DNA of 48,410 bases from positions 1-48,410 of the forward strand of contig PGYL01000013.1 in NCBI GenBank assembly GCA_002839645.1. Direction: 5' to 3'. The notes beneath the pieces are model-generated. The model saw only the letters and a program-made list of their open reading frames with translations, searched no databases and was not told the DNA's origin. Shown here piece after piece: positions 37,237-46,710 of the stretch (position 1 is its first letter; every line of letters begins with the position of its first letter). The translations under genes were made by a program, and so were the position numbers. This stretch comes from Methanomicrobiales archaeon HGW-Methanomicrobiales-2 (GTDB lineage: Archaea; Halobacteriota; Methanomicrobia; Methanomicrobiales; Methanoculleaceae).

Positions 37237-37458
37237 TTACGCTTCGCCAAACGTTCCAACCGGGCGTGCCTGACCCTGCTCGGGCAGGATGATCCAGAGC
37301 AGGATGTAGATGATGATCCCGGGCAGGAACCCCGTGAGCACGGTAACAATGACCCAGACGACCCGGATGACGTTCGGGTCGATCTCAAAGTATTCTCCAA
37401 TACCGCCGCATATGCCGGCAACCCACCGGTCGGACGTCGAACGGGTTAACTTCTTCAT
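37237..37458 (-). CDS. PspC domain membrane protein
   Basis: A 73-residue protein made of one PspC domain: MKKLTRSTSDRWVAGICGGI with GEYFEIDPNVIRVVWV, then a hydrophobic helix (about 30-60) ending WIILPEQ. The family is named after phage shock protein C, a membrane-stress component, but stand-alone archaeal copies have no demonstrated role. ATG 37458 has GGGAG seven bases upstream. Confidence 0.85.
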   Translation of the reverse strand: MKKLTRSTSDRWVAGICGGIGEYFEIDPNVIRVVWVIVTVLTGFLPGIIIYILLWIILPEQGQARPVGTFGEA

Positions 37459-37536
37459 GGTAACTCCCGGCCAAGTCTTTTGCCGTATGCATAATAGGTG
37501 TTTCCCCGGGAAGGGGGGCACCGGTACCCACCGGTT

Positions 37537-38817
37537 TCAGCCGGAGGCCGGACGGACAGCACCGCGCTTCCGGCGCCCGGACCGCGGACGAGCCTTCCCG
37601 GCCGGAGCACAGACGTCGCAGCCGCCGCAGGGAGCCTCAAAATGCTCCCCGAAGTATTCGAGGAGCATCGTTCTCCGGCACCCCGTCGCGGTGCAGTAAT
37701 CCACCATGCTCTGCAGTTTCGACCGTGCGACCTCGCGCTGGAACTCGGACGGGAGGTCGCGGTCGATGAAGGACCGGAGGCGTTTTGCATCGTCGTCGTG
37801 GTAGAAGAGGATGCAGTCGCTCGTCGCCCCGTCCCTCCCGGCCCGGCCGCTCTCCTGGTAGTAGGCCTCGAGGGTCTTTGGCATATCAACGTGGACGACG
37901 AACCGCACATCCGGCTTATCGATGCCCATCCCGAACGCACTCGTCGCACAGACGATCCCGACCTTCCCGCTGATGAACCGGTCCTGCGTCTCTGCCCGGG
38001 CGGCCGCGGTCATCCCGGCGTGGTAGGGGAGCGCTGAGAGACCGTCGGCCCGAAGATTGGCCGCGAGCGTCTCGGCCCCTTCCCTCGTTCTAGCGTAGAC
38101 GATCCCGGTATCCCTGCCCTGCAGGTAGACGCGAAGCTGGTCGTATGCGTCCTCTTCTTTCGGGACGACGGCGTACCTGAGGTTCTCCCGGTTGAAACTC
38201 CCGACGTAGACCGACGGGTCCACGAGGTTGAGCTGCCGCGCGATATCCTCACGGACGTCCGGCGTCGCGGTCGCCGTAAGGGCAACCATCGGCACCCCGG
38301 GGAACCGTTCCTTGAGGACCGCGAGCGACCGGTACTCCGGGCGGAACTGGTGCCCCCACATCGATATGCAGTGCGCCTCGTCGACTGCGATCAGCGTGAT
38401 AGGGGTGGATGCGATCAGCGCGAGGAAGTCGTCGCTGACCGCCTTCTCCGGCGAAACGTAGAGGATCTGGATCAGGCCCTCTCTCAGTTCCGAACGGATC
38501 CGTCGTGTCGTGGTATAGGACCCGGAGGAGTTCAGCGCTTCCGCGCCGATCCCGCGGGCCTGCAGATCGTCGACCTGGTCTTTCATCAGGGCGATGAGGG
38601 GCGATATCACCAGCGTGACGCCGTCGCCGATGAGCGCGGGGACCTGGTAGCAGAGCGACTTGCCGCCTCCGGTCGCAAGTACCGCGAGGACGTCGCGCCC
38701 GTCCAGAATGTCCTGTATGATCTCGCGCTGGTAAGGGTTAAACGCCGTATGCCCAAAGCAGCGCTGCAGGATCAGGTGCATGCGATCCATCACTATAGGT
38801 AGGTGCTCTGGCGGCAT
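37537..38817 (-). CDS. recQ: RecQ-family DNA helicase (short form)
   Basis: A 426-residue helicase. RecQ motif 0 FNPYQREIIQDILDG, motif I ATGGGKSLCYQVPA, motif II VDEAHCISMWGHQFRPEYR, motif III ALTATATPDV, motif V ATSAFGMGIDKPDVR and motif VI YYQESGRAGRDG are clear. The zinc-binding region is C-TATGC-RRTMLLEYFGE ... CGGCDVC. The protein ends shortly after with a basic tail, so the winged-helix and HRDC domains of larger RecQ proteins are absent. ATG 38817 is chosen by position; ATG 38790 or 38781 could also serve. It lies 43 bases behind the N-formylglutamate amidohydrolase-like gene on the same strand. Confidence 0.92.
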   Translation of the reverse strand: MPPEHLPIVMDRMHLILQRCFGHTAFNPYQREIIQDILDGRDVLAVLATGGGKSLCYQVPALIGDGVTLVISPLIALMKDQVDDLQARGIGAEALNSSGSYTTTRRIRSELREGLIQILYVSPEKAVSDDFLALIASTPITLIAVDEAHCISMWGHQFRPEYRSLAVLKERFPGVPMVALTATATPDVREDIARQLNLVDPSVYVGSFNRENLRYAVVPKEEDAYDQLRVYLQGRDTGIVYARTREGAETLAANLRADGLSALPYHAGMTAAARAETQDRFISGKVGIVCATSAFGMGIDKPDVRFVVHVDMPKTLEAYYQESGRAGRDGATSDCILFYHDDDAKRLRSFIDRDLPSEFQREVARSKLQSMVDYCTATGCRRTMLLEYFGEHFEAPCGGCDVCAPAGKARPRSGRRKRGAVRPASG

Positions 38818-38860
38818 AGTCTCTTCGACCCCGAAAATCCGGCGGAATACGGCCCGATTC

Positions 38861-39652
38861 CTAGCCGGAGACCTCATCCCAGAAACCGGTGGCGGCGGAG
38901 AAGATCCTATCCCGGAGTTCGGCGAGCCGTGCTTCGTCGACCTCGCGGTCTTCGGTCTCGTAGAGGCCACGGTTGATCTCGACCTGGACCCAGGGGACCC
39001 GTTTCCGCCGGTGATGCGCCACCGATATAAACCCGCCCCTGAAGGGATCGTTCATCGCAACCCTTCCTTCGCCATCGAACTCCGCCTGGAACGACCGGGC
39101 GAGCGCCTGGAGCCACTCCGGCGGGCAGGTGACGGGGCCGCCTGCCGTTCTGGGCCTCCCGTTCCGGCCCCCCCGGTTGCTCAGGCAGAAGAGCGGGCGG
39201 GGACGTCCGGCGTCCATCCGGACCGGCGGAGCCTTCGGCAGCATGCTATGGCAGTCAAACGCGATCTCGATCGGGTGGGTATCGAGGGCCTCGGTCAGCC
39301 GTCTGTGGAACGGGTGGTAGTAGTTCTGCAGGAGGGCCCCTATCAGCTCCCTGCCGGGCGTCCGACCCTTCCGGTATACCGGGGTCCCGTCCTGCGTGAT
39401 GACCTTGACCACGCCGTCCTGGGCCCGTGGCGGGTAATCGTAGGGCGCCCGGTTGGTGTCGACGAAGATCCGGGAGAAGTCAAAGTCGACAATCGCCTCT
39501 ACGGCCCTATCAAACCCGTAGATCTGGCGGGTATGGGGATCGCTGTTGAAGACGATCTCCTTGCGCGTGAGGTTGACGAGACCGCGGACTTCGGGCGGGA
39601 CAGAGGTGCCGCCGTGGGGAATGGAGACGAGGAACGGGTATCGTCCGCTCAA
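38861..39652 (-). CDS. N-formylglutamate amidohydrolase family protein
   Basis: A 263-residue protein of the FGase family (PF05013). Zinc and substrate-binding motifs are seen in FLVSIPHGGTSVP, FVDTNRAPYDYP, IAFDCHSMLPKAPP and WVQVEINRGLYETE. In bacteria the family hydrolyses N-formyl-L-glutamate at the end of histidine degradation; in methanogens the true substrate is uncertain and no hut genes are near. It is probably co-transcribed with recQ. Confidence 0.85.
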   Translation of the reverse strand: MSGRYPFLVSIPHGGTSVPPEVRGLVNLTRKEIVFNSDPHTRQIYGFDRAVEAIVDFDFSRIFVDTNRAPYDYPPRAQDGVVKVITQDGTPVYRKGRTPGRELIGALLQNYYHPFHRRLTEALDTHPIEIAFDCHSMLPKAPPVRMDAGRPRPLFCLSNRGGRNGRPRTAGGPVTCPPEWLQALARSFQAEFDGEGRVAMNDPFRGGFISVAHHRRKRVPWVQVEINRGLYETEDREVDEARLAELRDRIFSAATGFWDEVSG

Positions 39653-39782
39653 CCTCTCTCCCTCCCACCGGGGCAGATCCGGGAACTGACGCTCATGCTG
39701 CTTCTAACCGTAGTCGTATGGAGACAGCCGGTACAAAAGCGCATTGGTTGTGGAAATCCCCTGAGGGAAACGCCAAAAAACG

Positions 39783-40277
39783 CTATATCTCCGGCACCTG
39801 CTCCTCTGCCCGCCTGCTCGTCTCCTGCGCCTGGAGGGCGTCGAGGACGTCCTGCATATCGGGCACCGCCGTCGCCGGGTACTCCCCGATGAATATAATA
39901 CGCCAAAACTCGTCGATGACGATGTTTGCCCGCCGGGAGTAGCCCTTTATGCTGTCGAAGACGCCGTACATCTGTGCCACGCCACCGTGGGGCCAGAAGT
40001 CGGCAAGGAGCCGGGTCTCCTTGATACCGAGCCGCTCCGCCCACGCCCGCTTGCAGGGGACGGAATCCACGCTGATGCCGAGGGCAACGGCACCAAGAGC
40101 ATCGAACGCCTCCCGGTTCGCCTCCAGCGCCTCCATCTGTCTGGCACAGACACGGGTCCAGGCCAGCGGGTGGAACGAGAGGATAACCCGCTTCCCCGGG
40201 AAGTTTGATAGCCCGACACTGCGCCCGTTATGGTCCGGTAACGAGAAATCCTGAGCCAGTTCGCCGATCTCGACCAT
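39783..40277 (-). CDS. Peroxiredoxin (AhpC/TSA family)
   Basis: A 164-residue thioredoxin-fold peroxiredoxin. The active-site motif P-x3-T-x2-C is intact in HPLAWTRVC (peroxidatic Cys44), and a second Cys in DSVPCKRAW may resolve the disulfide. It should reduce hydrogen peroxide and organic peroxides. The segment SFHPLAWTRVCARQM is close to the BCP/thiol-peroxidase variety with Trp before Thr. It is transcribed divergently from the CorC-like gene. Confidence 0.9.
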   Translation of the reverse strand: MVEIGELAQDFSLPDHNGRSVGLSNFPGKRVILSFHPLAWTRVCARQMEALEANREAFDALGAVALGISVDSVPCKRAWAERLGIKETRLLADFWPHGGVAQMYGVFDSIKGYSRRANIVIDEFWRIIFIGEYPATAVPDMQDVLDALQAQETSRRAEEQVPEI

Positions 40278-40440
40278 CCTACATCACCCGGTGAGACTCC
40301 CCTCTGACAATGATAAACGTTTCCCACGATCTTCACTGTCCAGGCCATCTTGGGTACAGGGGCCGCCGCCGGACAGAGCCGGTCGCGAAGTGCCATCAGA
40401 CCACCGCAGGTTTAAGACTCCTGACAGTGAAAATACTGCA

Positions 40441-41754
40441 ATGCCACTCGTCACCGATGTCGCCATCATCGTCCTCTTGATACTTGCAAACGGCTTCTTC
40501 TCGATGACGGAGTTTGCGCTCGTCTCTGCAAGGATGACACGCCTGCAGAAGAGGGCAGCGGGCGGCGACGCCGGGGCGGCGGCCGCTCTCGAACTCGCCA
40601 GAGATCCGACGCAGTTCCTCTCCACCGTCCAGATCGGCATCACCGTCGTCGGGATCCTGGCCGGAGCCTTCGGCGGGGCGACGCTTGCAGGGCCTGTGGC
40701 GGAGATATTCGCCGGGTTCCCCCCCATTGCTCCATATAGCGGCCCGCTTGCGGTCGTAACCGTCGTCGCCGCCATCACCTACTTTACGCTGGTGATCGGC
40801 GAACTGGTGCCGAAGCGGCTGGCTATGAACAACGCCGAACGGATCGCATCCCTGGTTTCACGCCCGATGCGGCTCCTTTCCAGGGCTGTCGCACCCCTCG
40901 TCCGGCTCCTGAGCGTCTCGACCGAGGCGGTCCTCATGCTGCTCGGGGTGCGGCAGCCGGCAGGGCCCGAGGTTACGGAGGAGGACGTCAGGGTCCTGAT
41001 AGCGCAGGCCACGCGGGAGGGCGTCTTTGAAGAGGCCGAACTGGATATGGTGGAGAGCATCTTCCGCCTCGGCGACCGGCGGGTCAGCGTTCTGATGACC
41101 CCGCGGCCCGACATCGTGGCCGTGGACGTGGAAGACCCCATCGAAGAGAACTGGCAGAAGATGGTGGATTCGGCCCACGTCTATTTCCCGGTCTACCGCG
41201 AGCACCTGGATAACCTGCTTGGCATCGTCTCGGTCCGCAATCTCTGGGCACGGATGATCTCGGGGGAGTCCCCCAACCTCTTAGCGGCGATCGAACCGGC
41301 CTTCTTTGTTCCCGAGAGCGTCCTCGCACTGGCGGTCCTCGATGAGTTCAAGACTTCCAGAGCGCGGATAGCCATTGTTACCGACGAGTACGGGAGCATC
41401 CAGGGGCTGGTCACCGTCCATGACATCATGGAGTCGATCGTCGGCGGCATCCCGTCGGCCGAACACCCGCCTGAGGCACCGGCGATTCGCCGTGAAGACG
41501 GGTCATGGCTTCTCGACGGGATGCTCCCGGTCGACGAGTTCCATGACCTCGTCGACGTCGGTACCCTGCCCGGAGAGGGGCGCGGGTATTACCAGACGCT
41601 CGGCGGGTTCGTGATGATGTACCTCGAGCGGACACCGGTGACCGGAGACCGGTTCACCTGGGACCATTTCCGGTTCGAAGTCCTCGATATGGATGGCCAC
41701 CGGGTCGATAAGGTGCTCGTCGTTCCGGTGACCGGAGAGGAGGAAAAAGAGTAA
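40441..41754 (+). CDS. CNNM/CorC-family membrane protein with CBS domains
   Basis: A 437-residue protein. The DUF21 (CNNM) membrane domain spans residues 1-190 (MTEFALVSARMTRLQKRAAG, TVQIGITVVGILAGAFGG and LVIGELVPKRLAM are typical), two CBS motifs lie at about 215-340 (VSVLMTPRPDIVAVD, YFPVYREHLDNLLGIVSVR, RIAIVTDEYGSIQGLVTVHDI), and the C-terminal CorC_HlyC domain occupies 355-430 (WLLDGMLPVDEF, TLGGFVM). Such proteins are linked to magnesium or cobalt homeostasis and are often misnamed hemolysins. ATG 40441 has no Shine-Dalgarno motif but a TTTAAG box about 30 bases upstream, so a leaderless transcript is likely. The gene ends three bases from the convergent FKBP gene. Confidence 0.9.
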   Translation: MPLVTDVAIIVLLILANGFFSMTEFALVSARMTRLQKRAAGGDAGAAAALELARDPTQFLSTVQIGITVVGILAGAFGGATLAGPVAEIFAGFPPIAPYSGPLAVVTVVAAITYFTLVIGELVPKRLAMNNAERIASLVSRPMRLLSRAVAPLVRLLSVSTEAVLMLLGVRQPAGPEVTEEDVRVLIAQATREGVFEEAELDMVESIFRLGDRRVSVLMTPRPDIVAVDVEDPIEENWQKMVDSAHVYFPVYREHLDNLLGIVSVRNLWARMISGESPNLLAAIEPAFFVPESVLALAVLDEFKTSRARIAIVTDEYGSIQGLVTVHDIMESIVGGIPSAEHPPEAPAIRREDGSWLLDGMLPVDEFHDLVDVGTLPGEGRGYYQTLGGFVMMYLERTPVTGDRFTWDHFRFEVLDMDGHRVDKVLVVPVTGEEEKE

Positions 41755-41757
41755 TTT

Positions 41758-42273
41758 CTACACGATCGCAACGAGGCTGACGGTGAACGTGAGGTTTTCG
41801 CCCACAAGGCGATGGTTCGCGTCGATGGTGACGGCGCCGGGCGATACATTGGTGACTGTCCCGGGCACCATCTGCCCGTTCGGCAGGGTTATCCCGACCG
41901 GTTCTCCGACGGTCAGGTTCTCGGCGCCGGCGGTGCCGGCCGGGTCGAGGACAAAGACAAGATCCTCGCGGTATTGCCCGTACGCCTGGTCGACCGGAAC
42001 ATGGAACGTCTTCTCCTCTCCTACCCGCATCCCGACGACGCCTGCGTCAAATCCCGGGACTACCCTGCCGCTGCCGACGGTGAACCCGAGCGGTTCGCCC
42101 CCGATGGAACTGTCAAAAACCGTCCCGTTCTCGAAAGTGCCGGTATAGTGGACCAGCACCTGATCCCCGGACTTCACCTGCGCCTGCCCGCCCTCGCTCG
42201 CAGTGCAGCCTGCACCAAAGGCGAGGACGCACGCGATCAGCAGCAGGATGCCATATGCATGCCTCTCCTTCAC
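41758..42273 (-). CDS. FKBP-type peptidyl-prolyl isomerase lipoprotein
   Basis: A 171-residue protein. A signal peptide ends with the lipobox AFGAGC, so it is probably anchored outside the cell by a lipid. The FKBP domain follows (VLVHYTGTFENGTVFDSS, FTVGSGRVVPGFDAGVVGM) with a SlyD-type inserted chaperone flap (about 100-150) and the closing DANHRLVGENLTFTV. It should fold exported proteins. Its GTG start overlaps the stop of the TPR gene by four bases (GTGA), so translation is coupled. Confidence 0.9.
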   Translation of the reverse strand: MKERHAYGILLLIACVLAFGAGCTASEGGQAQVKSGDQVLVHYTGTFENGTVFDSSIGGEPLGFTVGSGRVVPGFDAGVVGMRVGEEKTFHVPVDQAYGQYREDLVFVLDPAGTAGAENLTVGEPVGITLPNGQMVPGTVTNVSPGAVTIDANHRLVGENLTFTVSLVAIV

Positions 42274-45200
42274 AGTTCACCCTCGCTCTCGAGCGCTTTT
42301 CCAAAGCACTCCACCGCATCGGCAAACCTGCCCTGCCGGTCAAGCGCTCTTCCCTTCAGGTACCATGCCCGGGCATGGCGGGGGTTGGCCGCGAGGACCT
42401 TATCGAAGCAGGCGGCCGCCTGATCGGATTTGCCCAGGTGCCCGAGGGCGATCCCCTTGCAGAGCCAGGCATGGGAGTCCCCGTCACCCAGCTTGATCGC
42501 CGTATCAAACGCCTCGACGGCTTCTGCATGCTTTCCTAACGCATCCATGAGCACCCCGGTAGCGTTCCAGATGGCTGCGTTCTTCGGGTCGACCGAGAGC
42601 GCCTTCTCGTAACTCATCAGGGCGTCGTCGTACCTGCCCGCCTTCTCGAGCACCGTCCCCCGCATGAAGAGGGCGGCGGGGTTCTCGTCCTGGAGGACGA
42701 TGATCTTGTCGATCGATTTGACCGCCTCCCCGTAACGCCCGAGATGGATGAGGGCCGATGAGCGGGCATGGAGAGTCTCGATGCTGGTCGGTTCCCGGTC
42801 CAGCACCTGCGTGTAAGCGGCGAGGGCATCCTCGTATCTGGCGGCCTTCTCATGGGCCTCGCCGAGTCTTCGGAGCGTGAGAACATCCGCCGGATCGGCC
42901 AAAATCACCTTCTCGAAGCATTCCACCGCATCGGCGTAGCGCCCGAGCCACATGAAGATCTCCCCGCGCCGCTGCCAGGCAGCCCGGTTCTCCGGGTTGG
43001 CCTCGATGATGCCGTTGGAACACTCCAGCGCCTCTTCATAGCGTCCCATATGCAGAAGGGCGCTTTCGAGGGTGTACCATGCTTCGGCGTCACGCTCATC
43101 GCCCGCAAGCACCAGCGCGTACTGTTTGATAGCGTCGCCGAACTTCCCGTCCCGTTCGAGCGCCATCCCGAAAGCCATCCTTGCATCCCGGTCTTTAGGA
43201 GAGTTCGCCAGGTAGCGCCCGTATGCTTCGCCGGCCTCTTCGTGCCTGCCGACGGCTTCCAGCATATCCGCCCGGATTTTGGCAATCGCGGCGTTCGAGG
43301 CGTCGGCGGCGAGCACCCGGTCGCAGCACTCGATTGCCTTCTGGTGCCTGCCGAGCCGTGCGAGCGCAACAGCGAGTGCAAAGCAAGCGCCGGTATCTTC
43401 CGGCCGGCCGTCGGTCACTTTTGCGTAACATTCCGCTGCATCCGCGTACTGTCCCATCCTCTCCAGGGCCCGGCCCAGGTTAAACCATGCAAAGAGGTCG
43501 CCCGGATCGGTCTCGACGACCTGCTTAAAGCGCCCGGCGGCCTCCTCATACCGTCCGAGCGTGGCAAGAGCGATCCCGAGGTTCACCAGGTAGCCCCCGG
43601 CATCCGGATCGGCTGCAAGGAGCGTTTCGTAGCAGTCGGCCGCCGCAGCATAGCGCCCGAGCCCTTCGAGGAGCCAGGCCTTCCGGATAAGCGTCCCGCT
43701 GTCCCCCGGACCTGCTTCCGTCACCCGGTTGATGGATACGAGCGCCTCCTCGTATCGCCCGAGGCGTTCAAGTGCCATGCTCCTGCCGAGGAGGGCGACA
43801 CGGTCGGCCGGGTCTCCGGAAAGCACCCCATCAAAGCAGGCAAGCGCTCTGGCGTACTCACCGAGGTGCATGAACGCCTCTCCCCTGCTCCTCTCCGCTT
43901 CCCTATCCCCGGGACTGATCTTGAGGAGGGCATCGAACGCCTCTGCTGCCTCTGCATACCGCGAGAGGTGCAGCAGGGCATCTCCCTTCCTGTGCAGGAG
44001 ATAGAGGTCGTCTCCGGAGGTTTCCTGTATCCGGTCGAGGCACGCCAGTGCATCGCCGTACCTGCCGAGGTTCATGAGAGCATCTGCCTTCATCGAGCGG
44101 GCGACGGCGTTCTGCGGCTCTCTCTCAAGGACCGCGTCCAGACAGAGGTTGGCCTCGTCGTACCTGCCGAGATGGAGGAGCGCGATACCGCTCTGCTGCA
44201 GGATGGAGACGTTCCCGGGGTCGACCTCGAGAACATGCTCGAAGTCCTCCTGGGCCTCGGCATACCGCCCGAGGTGGAGCAGCGCAATCCCCCGGAAGTT
44301 ATAGACGATCTCGTTTAGAACATCGAACTTCAACGGCTTCTGCTTCCGGGGAGTCCCCGGCTCGTCCCTCTCGAAGAGAGCAAGGTCGGAGCTGCTCCCT
44401 ATCCACTTCATCCCGGTCATCGCCCGGTTTTCGAGCACGCGGTCGAACGACCGGATCGCCTCGGCGTACTGGCCGAGGTGGAAGAGCGCCATGCCGCGGG
44501 CATACCATACCTGGACCTGACCCTGGTCGTGTTTCAGGATATGGTCGAAACTCTTGACCGCCCGCTCGTAACGGCCGAGCGTATCGTAGACCATCCCCAT
44601 TGAATAGCGCACCGGGATGTGATCGGGGTCAGAGAGGGCGACCTTATCGAAGGACTCCAGCGCCTCCGCGTATTTTCCCGCCCGGAGGAGCAGCGAGCCG
44701 CGGTGATACCAGATGGGGATGTTCGCCGGCTCGATGGTGGTGATCCCGGCGTAGCAGCCGGCGGCATCCTGGAACCGGCCGAGGTGCTCAAACGCCCGGG
44801 CTCTGCCGTAGAGTGCGTCGAGGTTGTGGGGTTCCAGATCGAGCACCCGGCCAAATGTCTCGACGGCTTCGGGGTAATCTCCCCGGTACAGGAGAGCGGC
44901 CCCTTTTCGCGCGAGCGCATCGGTGCTGCCGGGGTTCGCCCTGTGGATCCTCTCAAAGCAGACCGCCGCTCCCCGGTAGTCACCGGTCCGCTCGAGCATC
45001 CTCCCGTGTTTCTCCCGGAGGACAACATCTTCCGGGTCTCCGGCGAGCGCTCGCTCGTAGGCTGCCGCCGCGTCGGCATACCGGCCGAGCCTCTCGAGCA
45101 TCTCTGCCTGCCAGTACGAGGCGTCCGTATCTGCGGGTTTTCCTTCGACGATCTTCTCGAAGCATCCGGCAGCCTCTTCGTAGTCGCCGGTCCGGGAGAG

Positions 45201-45473
45201 GACGTGCCCCAGAGCCCGCAGTGTCCCGGCATCGCCGGGAGACGACTCGATAGCCTTCCTCAGCCACCCCGCGGCTTCGTCGTTCTTGCCGAGACAGGCG
45301 AGCGCCCGGCCCATGAAGAACCGGACCTGACCGTTTTCAGGTTCGATCTTGAGCGCCTTCTCGAAACTTTTCACCGCCTCGCCGTAGTTCCCGGCCTCAA
45401 ATTGAGCGATCCCCTGCTTTATTGAGGGGTTTGCGTTCTTCCCCTGACCCAGAATATTACCGAAGAAATCCAT
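42270..45473 (-). CDS. Giant tetratricopeptide-repeat protein (about 30 TPR units)
   Basis: A 1067-residue protein made almost entirely of 34-residue TPR units; I count about 30, from YGEAVKSFEKALKIEPENG near residue 30 to ADAVECFGKALESEG at the end. The consensus is G-x-A-L-x-x-L-G-R-Y-x-E-A-x-x-x-F-D-x-V-L-x-x-D-P. Unit 10 is interrupted by about 40 residues (GMKWIGSSSDLALFERDEPG to LNEIVYNF), which is the only non-repeat part besides the N-terminus MDFFGNILGQG. No signal peptide is visible, so it is cytoplasmic and forms a long superhelical scaffold for protein-protein binding. It is translated together with the FKBP lipoprotein (overlap of four bases). Partners are unknown. Confidence 0.93.
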   Translation of the reverse strand: MDFFGNILGQGKNANPSIKQGIAQFEAGNYGEAVKSFEKALKIEPENGQVRFFMGRALACLGKNDEAAGWLRKAIESSPGDAGTLRALGHVLSRTGDYEEAAGCFEKIVEGKPADTDASYWQAEMLERLGRYADAAAAYERALAGDPEDVVLREKHGRMLERTGDYRGAAVCFERIHRANPGSTDALARKGAALLYRGDYPEAVETFGRVLDLEPHNLDALYGRARAFEHLGRFQDAAGCYAGITTIEPANIPIWYHRGSLLLRAGKYAEALESFDKVALSDPDHIPVRYSMGMVYDTLGRYERAVKSFDHILKHDQGQVQVWYARGMALFHLGQYAEAIRSFDRVLENRAMTGMKWIGSSSDLALFERDEPGTPRKQKPLKFDVLNEIVYNFRGIALLHLGRYAEAQEDFEHVLEVDPGNVSILQQSGIALLHLGRYDEANLCLDAVLEREPQNAVARSMKADALMNLGRYGDALACLDRIQETSGDDLYLLHRKGDALLHLSRYAEAAEAFDALLKISPGDREAERSRGEAFMHLGEYARALACFDGVLSGDPADRVALLGRSMALERLGRYEEALVSINRVTEAGPGDSGTLIRKAWLLEGLGRYAAAADCYETLLAADPDAGGYLVNLGIALATLGRYEEAAGRFKQVVETDPGDLFAWFNLGRALERMGQYADAAECYAKVTDGRPEDTGACFALAVALARLGRHQKAIECCDRVLAADASNAAIAKIRADMLEAVGRHEEAGEAYGRYLANSPKDRDARMAFGMALERDGKFGDAIKQYALVLAGDERDAEAWYTLESALLHMGRYEEALECSNGIIEANPENRAAWQRRGEIFMWLGRYADAVECFEKVILADPADVLTLRRLGEAHEKAARYEDALAAYTQVLDREPTSIETLHARSSALIHLGRYGEAVKSIDKIIVLQDENPAALFMRGTVLEKAGRYDDALMSYEKALSVDPKNAAIWNATGVLMDALGKHAEAVEAFDTAIKLGDGDSHAWLCKGIALGHLGKSDQAAACFDKVLAANPRHARAWYLKGRALDRQGRFADAVECFGKALESEGEL

Positions 45474-45777
45474 TCGACACCATCTGCCGCTGCTCGTTTA
45501 CTCTCCAATTATTCAACGCTGCACTCTCTATGAGAGGTTGCCCATGGAGGAGGCAACCGTTGTTTTGTAAGATTGATGCGCTGGTCACTATTTGAAAAGA
45601 CCGGTATGTGTAGATCACCGGGTTTAGACTATAATGGGTGTTATGGATTCATAAAAGAGTGCCGCTGCAAAAACCCTGTACCGTGCCGGAGTATCGGATC
45701 CCCCTGCAACCTGTAGAGGGAACTGCCCGCTACGATGAAATCCCGGGGAGAGAGGCTGGTTGGACCGCTCCTCTCCT
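45474..45777. other. Intergenic region with a 7-bp hairpin
   Basis: GGTTGCC (45536-45542) and GGCAACC (45552-45558) form a perfect inverted repeat about 65-85 bases upstream of the TPR gene; an AATTATTCAA patch (45508-45517) may be its TATA region. No gene is supported in 45560-45777, although a rubredoxin transcript would end here. Confidence 0.4.
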
Positions 45778-46164
45778 TCAGACGTCCAGGATAGGTTCGA
45801 ACTGCGACTTGCCGACCGGCCCATGGAACCTCGTGATCTGCGGGTCCATCCCGCAGACCGGGCAGACATAATCCTCCGGCAGGTCTTCGAATGCGGTGCC
45901 CTTCGGATAACCGCGGAGCGGTTCGCCACGCTTTTTGTCGTACACGTAACTGCAGATCTTGCAGACGTACTTCGTCGGCTCCCAGAGTTCGAACCCCCAC
46001 TTCCCGATCTGCCCCTTGCCGGTCGCACCGCAGACCGGGCAGACGTAGTCCTCCGACAGGTCTTCAAACGGGGTACCTGCCGGGACACCGCGGTGGGGCT
46101 CGCCCCGCAACGGGGAGTAGATGTAGTTGCAGTACTTGCACCGGTATCGCTTCACTTTCTCCAT
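45778..46164 (-). CDS. Tandem (double-domain) rubredoxin
   Basis: A 128-residue protein with two complete rubredoxin domains. Domain 1: [12 protein letters not shown] and [13 protein letters not shown] (residues about 6-50); domain 2: [11 protein letters not shown] and [12 protein letters not shown] (about 66-111). Each has two C-x-x-C pairs binding one iron. Within each domain the G-x-P-x-GT-x-FEDL-x-ED segment is nearly identical ([20 protein letters not shown] and [20 protein letters not shown]), showing internal duplication. It is an electron carrier, plausibly feeding rubrerythrin, peroxiredoxin or flavodiiron enzymes. ATG 46164 has AGGTGA about 11 bases upstream. Confidence 0.93.
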   Translation of the reverse strand: MEKVKRYRCKYCNYIYSPLRGEPHRGVPAGTPFEDLSEDYVCPVCGATGKGQIGKWGFELWEPTKYVCKICSYVYDKKRGEPLRGYPKGTAFEDLPEDYVCPVCGMDPQITRFHGPVGKSQFEPILDV

Positions 46165-46278
46165 GCGGATCACACTCACCTGATGGCAATCATCCTGCAC
46201 GAGGGCGGTTTCACCTGATAAGGTTTCGCATGATCCGGCTCTGCAGGAAGAGGGCTCTCTCCCGGACAGCAGGATCGG

Positions 46279-46710
46279 CTACTGCCGCCTGCCGCCTGTA
46301 ACCGCGCGGGAGAGGAGCGAGAGTATGAGCATGAGGATGATTGCCATGCCCCAGACGACCAGGACCGTTATGAAGCCGAGCCACCCGGCCCCGCGCGCGG
46401 GCGCCTGTGCTCTCCAGGTGAACCCCGGCGTCCACGTTGTCTGCCCGCCGGGACGGTACCGGGACCGGTCATGCGGCGCAAAACCGGCACCGTTCCGGAG
46501 CGCGAGGTCATAGCGCGCCCGGGTGTCGGGGTCGATCAGCGTCTCGTATGCCTGCTGGATGGCGATGAACCGCTCGCCTGCATCCGGGTCTGCGTTGACG
46601 TCTGGGTGGTACTGTTTGGCAAGCCTCCGGTAGGCCGCCCGGATCTCGTCGGGGGTCGCGTCAGGGGCGATGCCCAGGATATCGTAGCAGGTCTCCACAG
46701 TGGGCATCAC
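46279..46710 (-). CDS. J-domain protein with C-terminal membrane anchor
   Basis: A 143-residue protein. Residues 6-70 form a J domain with the essential HPD ([11 protein letters not shown]) and the closing [15 protein letters not shown]. After a Gly/Arg/Pro linker one hydrophobic helix (about 108-132, [20 protein letters not shown]) anchors it, probably exposing the J domain to the cytoplasm where it can stimulate DnaK/Hsp70. It is not DnaJ itself, as the zinc and substrate domains are missing. Its start overlaps the DUF126 stop (ATGA), so it is translated with that gene. Confidence 0.9.
   Translation of the reverse strand: MMPTVETCYDILGIAPDATPDEIRAAYRRLAKQYHPDVNADPDAGERFIAIQQAYETLIDPDTRARYDLALRNGAGFAPHDRSRYRPGGQTTWTPGFTWRAQAPARGAGWLGFITVLVVWGMAIILMLILSLLSRAVTGGRRQ

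Noticed and set aside
38780-39892. Plus-strand open frame of 370 codons opposite the recQ/FGase genes
   Set aside because: Both minus-strand genes carry complete family motifs; the antisense product is rich in Arg, Pro and Asp without recognisable domains.
42768-44318. Plus-strand 516-codon open frame opposite the TPR gene
   Set aside because: Its regular periodic phrases come from the underlying 102-base TPR periodicity on the other strand, not from a real protein.
42270-45473. Regular repeats of about 102 bases, considered as a CRISPR or tandem array
   Set aside because: They correspond exactly to 34-residue TPR units in an intact open frame and diverge at the nucleotide level.
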